Assembly (NCBI GenBank): GCA_009829735.1
Contig: CM020618.1
Span: 39,857,030-39,921,029, forward strand
From: Pyropia yezoensis
Lineage: Eukaryota; Rhodophyta; Bangiophyceae; Bangiales; Bangiaceae
Direction of reading: 5' to 3'
Length of the DNA: 64,000 bases
The translations under genes were made by a program, and so were the position numbers. Below are positions 1 to 12,197 of this stretch, piece by piece; position 1 is the first letter of the stretch; every line of letters begins with the position of its first letter. The notes beneath the pieces are model-generated. The model was not told where the DNA came from and did no database searches. It was given only the letters and a program-made list of their open reading frames with translations.

Positions 1-1950
1 GGCCACGAGGGCACGCCGCCGCCCTCTTTTCCGGGAACGGGCGCCGGTGCGGCGGGCGCGTCCCCTTCCCCCCGCCCACCTCCTGGGGACGACCCCGCCG
101 CGCTGCGCCCTGGCCGTGGGCGCAAGCGTGGAGTGGCGAGTCTCCTTGCCAACTCTCGCGACGCCGCCCGCGCCGAGGCGGCGCTCGCGCGCGTGCGCTC
201 CGCGGCAGAGGCAGCGGCGGCGGCCGCCCTGGCCGCCGCGACCACCGACTTTGATGCGCATTTTGGGCCCGTCCTGGGCGCGATACCGTCGCCGCCGAGC
301 CGCTGGTGGCCGGCAACGTCGTCGGCCGCGACGACAACGGTCGCGGGAGTGCCCGCATCGGCGGCAGCAACAGCCGTGGCGCCGCGGTCGTCGACGGCTG
401 TCGACCACCAACCGACACTGACGCAGATGGAGGCGGCGACGGGTGCGGCGGCCGCGTCTGCTGCGGGTGGGCCGCCGCCCGTCCGCACGGCGCCGCTCGA
501 GTTGGTCCTCCGCCCGCAGCGGGCGCCGTCTGGCGCCACGTCAGCGCTGCTGTCGGCCCTGTCGCCATCGTTTGTGGTGCTCTACGACCCGGAACTGTCG
601 CTGGTGCGAGAGGTGGAGGTACTAGCGGCGGAGCGCGCGGCGGGCAATGGGAGCGATGCGTCTGCATTGAGTATCGTCGCTCCGGGCACACTCGGGGAGG
701 AAGATGATGGGCAAGGCGGAGAACAGGAGCCACGCGGCACCCCCGCGGCTGGTGATGCACACGACGCCACCAACGGCAACGTATCCCCCATCCGCCGCTC
801 CTCTTCCTCCCCTTCGCCTATAGTGGTCCCCCCCTTGCGGGTGTATCTCATTCGGTACGACCGGGGCATCGATGACGAGCGCTACGCCGCGGCCGCCTCC
901 CAAGAGGCTTCCGCGTTTGAAACCCTCATCCGCCAGCGCGCGCGGATGACGACGCATGCGGAGCAAGACGGGCGCATCGACGCGGCGGCCGTGGCCGCTT
1001 CGGTGGCGGCTGTCCTCGATGCAGAGGACCCCAGTGCTGGTGGCGGCGGCAACCGCCGGGACGCTCGGCGGCGGGCGGCCGCCACTACGGACGGCGCCCC
1101 CGCGGTGCTGACGTCCGACGCGGCCCGCCGAGGTCGGGTCATTGTCGATGCGCGGGAGCTTCGGTCGGGCCTACCATCTGCCCTCGATGCGGCGGGGCTG
1201 GCTGTGGTACCCGCCACGCTCGCCGTGGGGGATTATGTTGTGTCCCCGCGGCTGGCGGTGGAGCGCAAGTCGCCTAGTGACTTGGCGTCGTCGCTCGCGT
1301 CGGGCCGGCTAGCGACGCAGGCAGCCGCGCTCATCCGTCACTACGCCATGCCGTCGCTGCTGCTGCACCTAGGGGGCAACTCGGCGGGCGCGGGGAGTGG
1401 GTCGGGTAGCGGGAGTTCCGGGCGTGCTCACTACTCCCTGTCGCCCTCCTACTCGGATATCCCCGCCGAGCTGTCGCCCACCCACATCCTTTCCCGACTG
1501 GTGCTGCTCGTCCTCAACTTTCCACAGCTGCGGCTGCTGTGGTCGTCGTCGTCCCGGGACGCGGCGGCGCTCCTGGCGGCGCTCAAGGCTGTTGAAGAGG
1601 GGGAGCCGGACGAGAGCGTGGCGGTCGCGCTGGGTGGCATTGGGGCGGTGGCGCCGCTGCCGGGCGTGGAGGTGGCCGACGCGGTGGGGCTCCTCGACGG
1701 GGACGAGGGGTCACGTGATGGGGGTGACGGCGGGAGCAGCCTGGATGCCGAGGCCATGCTCCGCTCCCTCCCGGGGGTGGACAGCGGCAACGCGTCGCGG
1801 GTGATGCGGTCGGTGGGTTCGGTGGCGGAGCTGGTGGGGCTGTCGCGTGCGCGGATGACCGAGGTGCTGGGCTCGGCCGCCGCCGCGTCGGCGCTATGGT
1901 CGTTTGTGCACCAGGTACCGCCACCCGACATGGTGCCGGTGCCATCATAG
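1..1950 (+). CDS. ERCC4: XPF/ERCC4 DNA repair endonuclease, 3' part (5' end outside window)
   Basis: Catalytic subunit of the XPF-ERCC1 structure-specific nuclease, which cuts 5' of lesions in nucleotide excision repair and in crosslink repair in the nucleus. The frame is open from base 1, so the gene starts upstream; the missing part would hold the degenerate helicase region. About 649 residues are visible. VVLYDPELSLVREVEVL (nt 570-620) and LRVYLIRYDRG (nt 835-870) match the linker before the nuclease. The nuclease core is at nt 1130-1400, with VDARE, the GDY motif and the catalytic ERKSPSD (ERKxxxD). A tandem helix-hairpin-helix lies at nt 1740-1920 (LRSLPGVDSGNASRVMRSV), where ERCC1 binds. 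Alanine/serine-rich inserts lengthen it relative to animal XPF. No intron is seen. The first possible initiator, a GTG at 133, is internal and not a real start. Confidence 0.93.
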   Translation, partial: GHEGTPPPSFPGTGAGAAGASPSPRPPPGDDPAALRPGRGRKRGVASLLANSRDAARAEAALARVRSAAEAAAAAALAAATTDFDAHFGPVLGAIPSPPSRWWPATSSAATTTVAGVPASAAATAVAPRSSTAVDHQPTLTQMEAATGAAAASAAGGPPPVRTAPLELVLRPQRAPSGATSALLSALSPSFVVLYDPELSLVREVEVLAAERAAGNGSDASALSIVAPGTLGEEDDGQGGEQEPRGTPAAGDAHDATNGNVSPIRRSSSSPSPIVVPPLRVYLIRYDRGIDDERYAAAASQEASAFETLIRQRARMTTHAEQDGRIDAAAVAASVAAVLDAEDPSAGGGGNRRDARRRAAATTDGAPAVLTSDAARRGRVIVDARELRSGLPSALDAAGLAVVPATLAVGDYVVSPRLAVERKSPSDLASSLASGRLATQAAALIRHYAMPSLLLHLGGNSAGAGSGSGSGSSGRAHYSLSPSYSDIPAELSPTHILSRLVLLVLNFPQLRLLWSSSSRDAAALLAALKAVEEGEPDESVAVALGGIGAVAPLPGVEVADAVGLLDGDEGSRDGGDGGSSLDAEAMLRSLPGVDSGNASRVMRSVGSVAELVGLSRARMTEVLGSAAAASALWSFVHQVPPPDMVPVPS

Positions 1951-2697
1951 ATAACGACGGGGGACGAGCGGAGATGTGCATGTGCAACTAAGGGCAACGA
2001 TGTGAAAGAGGCGGACCGTCACGTGGCTGGTGGATGTTGTCGGGGAGATGACTGGCACGTTCTCACCCGAAGTGGAGCTCTGGCGGCGTGATTATTGCAG
2101 CGACGGCGGCAGGGAACGCTTCCAATGGATGACTTTATCGCACAGCGTGCTGCGTGACTGGACAGGCGAATGCTTTACGGACGTTTGTTGGACCGACGAC
2201 GACGCGATGCCTGACATGTTTGCGACACAATGTCATGCCGAAAAAAAAATAAAGGAACACCAGTCTCCATAAAGCTTCCTATGTACACACGCTCAGCAAT
2301 AGGAAGAGACACACACACGACGGGCTGCCCTCCTCCAGGGATAACAGCCAAGTAGCCACCGCAGCGGCCACTCGCCCAAGCCCTCACCAACCACGCCCCC
2401 ACCACAGGCCTCGACATTCACCACCACATCAAGAGATTCTCGCCACCAGCCCCACACATCCGCCCATGCCGCGTCCAGTCCGCGTCGCCGTCCGTTGCCA
2501 TGCGTTGTTGCAACCGACAGCGAACTCCACCCCTGCCCGCTCGGCCAACCAGCCAGCCGCCTCGTGTCCGATAACCAGCTACGGCCACCACCGCGCGCCC
2601 CGCCTGGCGCCCACCACCACCACGCCCCGCCTGGCGCCCCCCCACCGACACCGCCCACCCGTCACGGCCACAGCCACAGATTCGCCTCGCGCTGCGC
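1951..2697. other. Convergent intergenic region between XPF and H4
   Basis: No gene is seen. An A-rich run with AATAAA at 2248-2253 could be a polyadenylation signal for XPF. A short CA-rich stretch (2310-2325) and proline/arginine-rich shadow frames fill the rest. Confidence 0.5.
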
Positions 2698-4471
<1,774 letters not shown>

Positions 4472-5715
4472 GGGACGTCCTTGCGCTGGATGCCAGCTGT
4501 GTGTGTGGGTGGTGGGGAAGGGGTTGGTGCTGAATATGAGGATGGTGGCTTTAAGGAGGGGTGAATCCTGATGGTGGACCAGATGGAGTGTGACTGAGTC
4601 ATGCGGCCTGGCACGGCGGGGTTGGCCGGCCGGACGGGCCGGGGGAGTGAAGTCTGGGATGGGGGCCGACGTTGGCCCATGTGGCGCATGCCGCGCTGCG
4701 CCGCGTGGGGATGGGTGGACCGTGTGGCGTGCCTGGTGCGGAGGCTTCCCTTTGGGCGTGGGTGTGCTGTACATATGATGATGTGGTTGTTTTTCTCCTC
4801 ATGTTTCGCATGTTGTTGGTTCTGCGTGTTGTCGAGCAGTCGTGAGGTGTTAAGGTCATATGAGAGTTGATTGGAAAGAAGTTGAACTCGCGGACGACGA
4901 CACAGTTGATGGTGCCAGGAAGGTTGAGCATGGAAATGTAGGCCATGCTGACGGTTCCAGGCTCGACAGGCCGCTCTGGGACGGGCTCGCAGCGAGACTC
5001 AGACCGCCTTATCTCAAGAAACACATCGCGGCCTGCGTCGTCTCTTCCTGCCTTGCGCAAGGTCGTGGCAGTGGCAAGCTGTTCACATGTTTTGAAGCCT
5101 TGAAAGAGTTGTCTGGAGGGGGCTTGGCCACGCACACGCAGTCACTGTTGTTGATAATTTCAGGGAGGTTGGACATGCGGACGCAAACCAAGTTGACGGT
5201 TGCAGGCTCACCAGGGCACTCTAGGACCGGCGCACGCGGCCTGAACGTGAAGAGTACGTAGAGGCCGCCGTCGTTTCTTCTCGCGATGCGCAAGGTGGCG
5301 GTCGTGGAGCGTCGAGGTGCTTCAATGGGTTGTCTAGAAGGCTGGACATGCAGACGGAAACATAGTTGATAGCTCCGGGAAGGTTGGACGAGCGGATGCA
5401 CACAGTGTGGTCCAAAGGCTTGACACGGCAACCTTGCAGGCGACGAGCTATGCCTGGCCACCGGCATAAAGATAGGGGGGGATAAGAACGGGAACGAGGC
5501 ACAGCTCGGCGAGCTGCTCGCGCGGCGCATGGTACAACACAGAATGAATCTCAGGCAACAACCACCCACCCCTACCCCCCCCAGCCCCCCACCCCCTCAC
5601 CCCCTCCCTCCGCATACCCCGCACACCGCCCTTCCAGCCGCAACAACTCGCCGGCTCCGCCAACACCGCAGGCACAAGGCCTGAGCGCAAAAAACAAATC
5701 GGGGCCGCCGCCATC
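4472..5715. other. Convergent intergenic region between H3 and eL31 with diverged tandem repeats
   Basis: No recognisable gene. From about 4898 to 5430 a 215-245-bp unit recurs three times, each holding a GTTGAT...GG(A)AGGTTGGA block followed by a GTTGACGGTT-like block and a CGTCGTTTCTTC-like block. The copies are well diverged. Short minus-strand frames share NLPGTIN/NLPEIIN/NLPGAIN as a result, but no family was recognised. Confidence 0.5.
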
Positions 5716-6066
5716 CTACTCGTCAATCGTCAGGTTCTGCAGTCCCTTGAATGTCGGCACCTTCACAACCGTCACAAGCGTGTAGAGCGGCTCCTTCGCG
5801 TCCTCATCCTCGTTCCGGCGCCGTGACAGCCGCACCCGCAGCCGCCGTGGCACGTTGCGCACACCATCCTTCCACACCTCCTTGTTCAGCTGCGTGTCCA
5901 GACGCACGTCGGTCGTGCCCATCGTCTTCTGCGCAAAGTCGCGCACGGCCTTGATGGCCTTGGGCGCCCGCTTCTTAAACGCCTTACCGTGTACGTGCTT
6001 GTGCAGGTGGATGGTGTACTCCCGGGTCACCACATCCGCAGACTTGGGCTTCCGGTCCTTCACCAT
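5716..6066 (-). CDS. RPL31: 60S ribosomal protein eL31
   Basis: Structural protein of the large cytosolic ribosomal subunit, near the peptide exit tunnel. The product is 116 residues against the usual 115-125. The start is placed at MVKDRKPKS, whose codon lies in the palindrome CACCATGGTG; the frame continues upstream but only with non-family sequence. Family blocks are [24 protein letters not shown] (positions 15-38, in pieces REYTIHLHK and [10 protein letters not shown]), [13 protein letters not shown] and [15 protein letters not shown], ending [17 protein letters not shown]. Lysine- and arginine-rich as expected. No intron. Confidence 0.97.
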   Translation of the reverse strand: MVKDRKPKSADVVTREYTIHLHKHVHGKAFKKRAPKAIKAVRDFAQKTMGTTDVRLDTQLNKEVWKDGVRNVPRRLRVRLSRRRNEDEDAKEPLYTLVTVVKVPTFKGLQNLTIDE

Positions 6067-6709
6067 GGTGAAAGGCAGAGGGGGACCCCTAGAGACAGAG
6101 GGAGGGGAGGGTTGGGAAGGTCGAACGGGGAGGGGGACCGCGGAGCATGCAACTGGATGCGACAGTCCCGCGGCGAGCAAGACGGAATCGCAGTGTGCGA
6201 TGGACGTGGGCGTCACGTCGGTCGGTCCCCGCCGACGACACCAGGATCGAAACGATCGAGACAAAGTATCCGTCACGGTCGCGCGTGGTCCAGATTGACC
6301 CGCACAGCTGTCCCGCTTGAGAGTTGAAGAGCCCACGAAGAGATACGTACATTTATGCATGTCGATGGATTGGCTTGCACGTACTTCATAACACCTCCAC
6401 GTTACGTGTTCAACGTGGAACCTTCGAAACTTTCTACTTTTATTGTTGCGTCAATGTGGATGGAGAATAATACGGAATTCGGCATGCCGCGTATCTCCCT
6501 CGTCGCCGGACGTCGCCCCTTCTCTCTCCAAGGTCGGGTCTCATCACCATCATCTGCCCACCGCCGCTATCGCTGTCGCCGTCGCCTGCGCCCCCCCCTA
6601 CTCCTTCTTCCTTTTTTGACTCTTTCTACTCACCTGACGGCGCCGTCCCCCTTGCCTCCTCCCTCCAGACTGCCTGTTTGTGCGGCCGGTCTGGGACACA
6701 CCTTCCGCC
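6067..6709. promoter_or_regulatory. Divergent intergenic region eL31 / DUF3082
   Basis: This holds both upstream regions. A pyrimidine-rich tract lies just upstream of the DUF3082 start (6580-6665). A less GC-rich segment (6340-6490) separates the two genes. No clear TATA box or other gene was found. Confidence 0.4.
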
Positions 6710-7561
6710 ATGGCGCCCGCTGCCTGTTCCTGCGCCCGGCTGCGGGCACCCCGACAGAGCGGCCAAGTCGCGCTCCGCGCCCCGGTTGCTGGAAAAACCC
6801 GCCACCTGCCAGCATTCCTGGGCTCCCCCTCCCTCTTCTTCCACCCCACCCGCGCCGGCGCTGTTGGTCGTCCCTGGACGTCCACTGCCCGTGGGCGGCC
6901 CGGCGGCGGCGCCGCGCGCCACGCCCCCACTGGCGGCGGTCGCGAACGCACCTTGTCGCTGCCGGTGGCGGCGCTCGGGTCTGACGACCGCTCCGCGCCC
7001 CCCCGGTTCCGCGTCGACGCGGATGGGGAGGATGCGCCCAAGTCGCGGTTTGGCCCCGCGCCCACGCGGCCGTCGACGCCCAACGAGCGGGCCGCCGCGG
7101 CGGTGGCCGAGACGATGGAGCGGCTCGGCGTCGCCGCCGCAGCCGCGCCCGTCACGCCCGTCACCCGCGGCCCGGGGCGGCTCGTTGACCTCCGGACGGT
7201 CAACCCGGGGGGGGCGGCCGTCGGCGCCGCGGGCGCGGCGGCCATGTTTTGGGCGCTGTGGACGGCGACGACGTGGCTCGCCGGCTGGTATGGTGCCCAC
7301 CCCGTGACGTCTGATGGGGACGGCGGCTACGTTGTGGCCCGCATCAGTGTGGTTGTCCGCACGGCGGTGGTCGGCCTCGTCGCGCTCGCTGCTGGCATGA
7401 GCGGGGTCACGGGGGCGGGGCTGGCGCTCCTGGCGGGGCGGGTGACGTTCGGTAAGGTCACCGGGGTGTGGCCCGAGGTCACGCCAGAGGGGGGGGACGC
7501 GGCGTCGCCGTCTGGCAAGGCTGGGAGAAGTGCAGACGGAGGGGGAGGGGGCGGTCAGTGA
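6710..7561 (+). CDS. DUF3082 family membrane protein, probably plastid-targeted
   Basis: Product of 283 residues. The start at 6710 sits in a near-ideal context (TTCCGCCATGG) and gives a leader rich in Ala, Arg and Ser typical of plastid transit peptides; an upstream in-frame ATG at 6680 is less likely. The conserved part lies in the C-terminal half. TMERLGV leads to a first membrane segment (AAMFWALWTATTWLAGWY), then VVVRTAVVGLVALAAGMSGV forms a second, matching the two-segment layout of DUF3082 proteins of cyanobacteria and plants, in which VRTLVVGL is a hallmark. The biochemical role of the family is not known to me. No intron. Confidence 0.72.
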   Translation: MAPAACSCARLRAPRQSGQVALRAPVAGKTRHLPAFLGSPSLFFHPTRAGAVGRPWTSTARGRPGGGAARHAPTGGGRERTLSLPVAALGSDDRSAPPRFRVDADGEDAPKSRFGPAPTRPSTPNERAAAAVAETMERLGVAAAAAPVTPVTRGPGRLVDLRTVNPGGAAVGAAGAAAMFWALWTATTWLAGWYGAHPVTSDGDGGYVVARISVVVRTAVVGLVALAAGMSGVTGAGLALLAGRVTFGKVTGVWPEVTPEGGDAASPSGKAGRSADGGGGGGQ

Positions 7562-7973
7562 CAAGCCCACCCGATGGGGGCCAGGAGTGTCTCTCTGCAG
7601 GGGGTAGCAAAGAGCTGGGGCGGTTGCTCGAGCAGCTGGCAGTTGGTCTGGAGGGTGTCTTGCGCGCGGGCCTGCCCGCCCTGTTGACGCGGACGAGATG
7701 CGTCCACCCGTGGCTAAACTCCACCCAGAGTCACCGACGCACACCAACCGCGTTGCCTCCCATCCACCGTACCAGCCACCCGCGTCACTCAAGCGCCCAA
7801 CAACAAAAGGCACCGCGATTTTGCTCAGGCGGTGCTCCCCACCCCCCAAAAGGCCCAACTGACAGCCGCGGGAAAAAAAGTACAGCACAACGACTGGAAA
7901 CTGCACCTCAAGGCACGCGGGCAACCTCTCCGCTCTCATCCCCCCCCCCCCCGCACCCCTCCTCCACACCACC
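7562..7973. other. Convergent intergenic region
   Basis: Between the stops of DUF3082 (+) and the SNARE (-). A poly-C run near 7942-7953 is the only notable feature; no gene is seen. Confidence 0.4.
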
Positions 7974-9062
7974 TCAAAATAACCACTTGAGCAACAGTGC
8001 CGACGCCATAATGCCGCACCCAATAGCCAAGCACAGGAGGCACCAAAAGCTCGCACGCGCCCGCTGCGCCCGCTCCGCCCGCCGCAGTTGCCCCACCGCC
8101 CGGCCCGTGTCGGCCCGCACCGCCTCCACGTTGTAGTCGACGCGGTCAAGGACGCTGCCCTGGTCAATCACCAGCGCCGCCAGGTCCCGCACCATCAACG
8201 CCAGCTCCGTCACCGACGCGGCGACGCTAGTGAGCTCGGCGGCGCGCGTCTCGGCTCGGCGGCGCGCAGAGGCGGCCTCGGCGGTCTGCCCATCGTCAAA
8301 GCCTGTGTCGTACAGGTCCGACTCCATCTCCAGCTCGAGCAGCACCGCGTCCTCCCCTTCCACCACCCCGCCAGACGCGGGGTCATAGGGGGACGGTCGG
8401 CCAACGCCTCCTCCGCCGCCGCCGTCACGACCGCCGCCGCTGCTGCTGCCACCAATTCGCCGACGGCCTCGGCCGGCACGCGCCCCCCTCCCCAGGGCGG
8501 GCACGCCGACCGCGTCCTTCATGCCCTGCAGCTTCACCATGTACTCCTTCTGGTCGGCCCGAAACGCCAACGACGCCGCTTGCAGTGTCCCAGCTAGCGC
8601 CCGCTTGATGTTTTCTACCACCCGCGCCTCGGCGGCGCCGCGCCCATCGGGGGCGAGCGCCCGGAGCTCCCGCTCCGCCGCATGTAGCGCAGCCGTCAGC
8701 GCGCGGGTAGACGACGCAATGGCTTCTTCTGCGGCCGCCGTGTCATCCTCCCCAAAGGCGGGTAGCAGGTGCCGGGCCTGAGCGTCGGTCAGGGCCGCGT
8801 GGTCGGCCCGCACACCCTCCAAAGCAGCGACGAGGGCGTAATAGCGGGACACCCATTCGGGGTCGGGCGGGTCACCCGTAGAGGCCCGCTTTAGCGAAAC
8901 AAGCTCCGTGCCGTTGCTTCCGCTGGTGCCGCCATCACCACCGCCTCTCGCAGCGGAAGGTGCCCCCGCCAGCGGACGGGCGTGGAGAAAGGTGGGGGGA
9001 GCGGCCGCCTGCGTCGACGCCCGCAACTGCAGGAAGAGGGGGGTGCGGTCGCGTTTGACCAT
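7974..9062 (-). CDS. STX16: Qa-SNARE of the Tlg2 / syntaxin-16 type
   Basis: Membrane-anchored SNARE expected at the trans-Golgi/endosome, driving fusion of retrograde vesicles. The product has 362 residues. The start at 9062 gives MVKRDRTPLFLQLR, the short N-peptide by which Tlg2/syntaxin-16 binds its SM protein Vps45; the frame is open upstream for 19 codons without family sequence. A helical Habc region spans roughly residues 50-175. A Gly/Arg-rich linker of low complexity follows. The SNARE motif is near 275-334, with the zero-layer Gln in VIDQGSVLDRVDYN. A C-terminal membrane anchor (SFWCLLCLAIGCGIMASALLL) ends the protein at the usual position. No intron. Confidence 0.88.
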   Translation of the reverse strand: MVKRDRTPLFLQLRASTQAAAPPTFLHARPLAGAPSAARGGGDGGTSGSNGTELVSLKRASTGDPPDPEWVSRYYALVAALEGVRADHAALTDAQARHLLPAFGEDDTAAAEEAIASSTRALTAALHAAERELRALAPDGRGAAEARVVENIKRALAGTLQAASLAFRADQKEYMVKLQGMKDAVGVPALGRGARAGRGRRRIGGSSSGGGRDGGGGGGVGRPSPYDPASGGVVEGEDAVLLELEMESDLYDTGFDDGQTAEAASARRRAETRAAELTSVAASVTELALMVRDLAALVIDQGSVLDRVDYNVEAVRADTGRAVGQLRRAERAQRARASFWCLLCLAIGCGIMASALLLKWLF

Positions 9063-11036
9063 GGTGCGTTCAAGGCGGGCGCACCGCGGACTACGTCGGC
9101 AACAACGCCGTATCGACAAACATGGGGGTCGGGAATGCCTGCTTCAAACGTGGGCGGGGGTGGGAAGAGCCACCAGGCAAGAGGATGCGCGCGAGATGGA
9201 AGTGCTGGCCTTCACTAGCCGGACGCCGGTGGCGGCGTCAGCGTTGTTCCGCACCACGCCATTTTCGCCCGAAAGTCGAACGCTGGAACGTCCGGCATTC
9301 GGGGGAAAACGCTGGCGCAGCGCACTGTAAACGTGTTGCCGAACGCGCATTACAGTGAGCACCGGAAAGTCCTCGCCTCGCGGCCCGGATCTCTACAAGT
9401 CGCGTCCTCAGCCTCAAAGCTACAGTCTCGACGCATGGCAGGGTTGATAAAATTATTAAATCTTGCCCGAGGATGTATATTACGTACAGTTATCTAGATG
9501 TACAATCAAACAATGGCTATTGCATCTCATTTCCAATATGTTGTGCCACGGGTCAGCCACGTAGTAAACATGTACAATATTCGACCCTGTGATTCACCCC
9601 CATCGGCTGCGAAGCAAGCATCACATCTAATGTGTACTGGCGAGCCGCCACGCGCTTTATGAAAATGCATGGCTGCCTCGCCAGGTAGCTTCTCCTGGTC
9701 CCCACTTTTGTGCCGTCAGCTGTGGCCGTTTCAAGTCCCACCCCGGCTCACTGCCGCAGCCAGTTCACACCGCCCCCCACCGAGTCGATCACCACCTGAA
9801 AACCGCCTGTAGCATCCTTGTGGGCACACTCTGTCGGGTAGCAGCACGCCATCGTGCCAATGATTGGGCCCTCTCTCGAGTCCCCTCCCGTGATGGCGAG
9901 CTCTCCACGATGCATGAACACACATCCTCGAAAATATCGCTCCCCTGTCTCCGACACCCACTCGTTCCGCCTGCGGCCTGGCATGGTCGACGTTGTTCGT
10001 GTTCACCTGGCCGAGTCGTTACTCGAGACATATCATCAGTTATTAGCCGTGAAAGAGCAGTGGTTGCGACCAAACGTGAGAAAACAGTGGGTTTTTTTTT
10101 GCACCCGGCCAAAGCACGGGGAATTGTTATTGATACGGCTCTCGCCGTTGTGATGATTCATTGATAATTTCATGGTTTACCTTCAAGTTTAAATTATCAG
10201 CCCCTCATGGATCATGTGGCGTCATTCTCCTGCCGTCGTCCCTCTCTGGTATGGAATCGCCAGCACACCAGCTCCCCGACTGGTCAACTACCTTGGCTCC
10301 CCTGCTATGCCCTCCCACACCCAGCCATCTCCTGCCATCCCCTGCCACTCCGTCCCCCACAAGTGATGACCAAGCCACCTGCTCTTGAGGGTGGGCCTTG
10401 AGCGGTCCTGACGGCATCGGTCGCTTCAGGAGCCCGAGGCGCAGGTCGCGGCGGGCGCTCGGGCAAGACTGAGAGGCGTTCCAAGACATTGTGGCGGCGA
10501 TGTGGCGAAGCGTTTGTGGCGCCACAAACAGGGCGCCACAAACAGGGCGCCACAACTGTCAAACCGTTCCGAGGCATCCTCGGACTCAGACCTTCATGGC
10601 GACGCGCAGTACACTAAAGTCGATTCCATATAGCTAGACTGATTGGCACCCCCCAACTTTGACCCCTCCTATCTTCCTTCTCGCTCACACCCAGACAACG
10701 TACCTGGGCTCATTTTGTAGCTTATGTCATGAGCATTATACTGCGCTGTCGCTCGAGCTCACTGTACGAACGCACCAGACAAAAATGCTCCACGCCGTGA
10801 TTGTAGCTGTGGTTTTTCCGTCACTTTTTCGACGTGTTTTATCCGCAGCAACCACGTACCGCTAAGTGGCGAAGTGGCGTGGACTCCGATTGTGTCTCCG
10901 CATGCATGATATGCCATCCTCTGTAATAGTAGCGGTTCTTAGCAGCGTGCTAGCACACACAGGGCGGTACGACGCTGGGCATGCTGCGCTTCTCCGCATA
11001 CATTGCGAGCGCAGCCGATCCGGACAACCGCTTTTA
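9063..11036. other. Intergenic region, no recognised gene
   Basis: Composition falls from GC-rich to mixed after about 9.4 kb. A 78-codon minus-strand frame at 9748-9984 has a fair start context (CGACCATGCC) but no recognisable similarity and is left unannotated. The only distinct structure is the palindrome/repeat at 10512-10556. Confidence 0.4.
10512..10556. repeat. 18-bp perfect palindrome with overlapping short tandem repeat
   Basis: GTTTGTGGCGCCACAAAC (10512-10529) is a perfect palindrome centred on GGCGCC. Its right arm is then repeated as AGGGCGCCACAA twice. Function unknown. Confidence 0.7.
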
Positions 11037-11951
11037 GAGCGTGTCTATCGGTGAGACCCAAAACCCATATTTTATGGGTTTATAGCTCAGCGCATGTCTA
11101 TCGGTGCACCTAAAACCCATAAAAAGTAGCTCTGAGCTATTCGCTGAGCCAAATCGGGCCTCGGATAGCTCAGGGGATAGCTCAGAGCTATCCTGCAGAG
11201 AAGAATAGCCAAGCCAATCACGTGCCAGCATCTCAAGAATGAGCGGCCGTGACACGATTCCTGCTAGTAAGTTCAGGGTCAGGGACACAATTGCTGCGAG
11301 AATGTGCCACACAGCCCTTACAGTTGCCACACTTGCCTGCCGTTCGCCTTCGTCCAGCCCGTGGCACTCGGTGCGTTCGTCGGTGATGCGAGCATCAACG
11401 TCCCCCCTTCCCACACCAGCGAAAACGTTCACACTCCTGCCGTGATGGCATCGTCGCCGGAGAGCCCTAATCCCCCTGACGCGGCTGATCCTGTTCCTGC
11501 ACCTTCCTGCTGACCCTACCAGTCGCCCCCGCCAAGTAGCAGGCACCGACGTGACTGCAGCTCCGCTGGCCGTTGCCGCTGCTACGCACACTTCGACCGC
11601 AGCATCCTGCTCTTCATCGTCACTCAGGAGGTGCTCAAGTAGCTCGTCCATTGCAAAAAAAAAAGGGGGCGGGTGGTAAAGCGTTGGTGGAGGAATGCGC
11701 GATGGTTCACGCACTGGTGAGACCGGTGGGGAGGACTGGAATGATCGCAGAGCAGCGTTTGTTGCATCGCCAGTCTCCTACCCTGTGGATTTAGGGAATG
11801 GACATCAACTCCGCTTCAACTATCTAACATTGCGGCACCCTTGTGGGCTGGAGAAGCCTATATGGCTCAGGACCGATAGACATGCTCTGAGCTATCGCCA
11901 AAAGAAATAGCTGGATGGGCATGGGTTTTAGCTCCACCGATAGACATGCTC
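11037..11951. mobile_element. PIF/Harbinger-type element, non-autonomous (915 bp)
   Basis: The ends are GAGCGTGTCTATCGGTG (11037-11053) and its inverse CACCGATAGACATGCTC (11935-11951), 16/17 matching, flanked on both sides by TTA (11034-11036 and 11952-11954), the 3-bp TWA duplication of PIF/Harbinger elements. A second, inner copy of the same motif lies inside each end (about 11093 and 11870), giving a nested double TIR. The interior has a minus-strand frame whose start at 11651 (MDELLEHLLSDDEEQD) resembles the acidic N-terminus of Harbinger nucleases. The rest of that frame is not recognisable, so no working transposase is encoded. Confidence 0.8.
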
Positions 11952-12197
11952 TTACTCGGTCGACATCAATGTGAGAGCTCAGGGGGGCTACTAATATTCG
12001 AATTGAGGGGGTCCACATCTTGGAATCCCTGCATCCCCTGTTGCATTGCCCGCCTTTTGTCTCCTGATCCCCCCCTGCCGTTGCATTGCCCGCCATTTCT
12101 GATCGCCTGACCCGGTCGGGCGAGACGCAGCTTCAGGACCGTCCGCCTGTGCGGGCGACGCTTCTGACTGTAGGGTGCGGCACACTTTCGAGGCGCC

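Noticed and set aside
9748..9984. 78-codon minus-strand ORF
   Set aside because: Fair start context but short, without similarity or a neighbour that would explain it.
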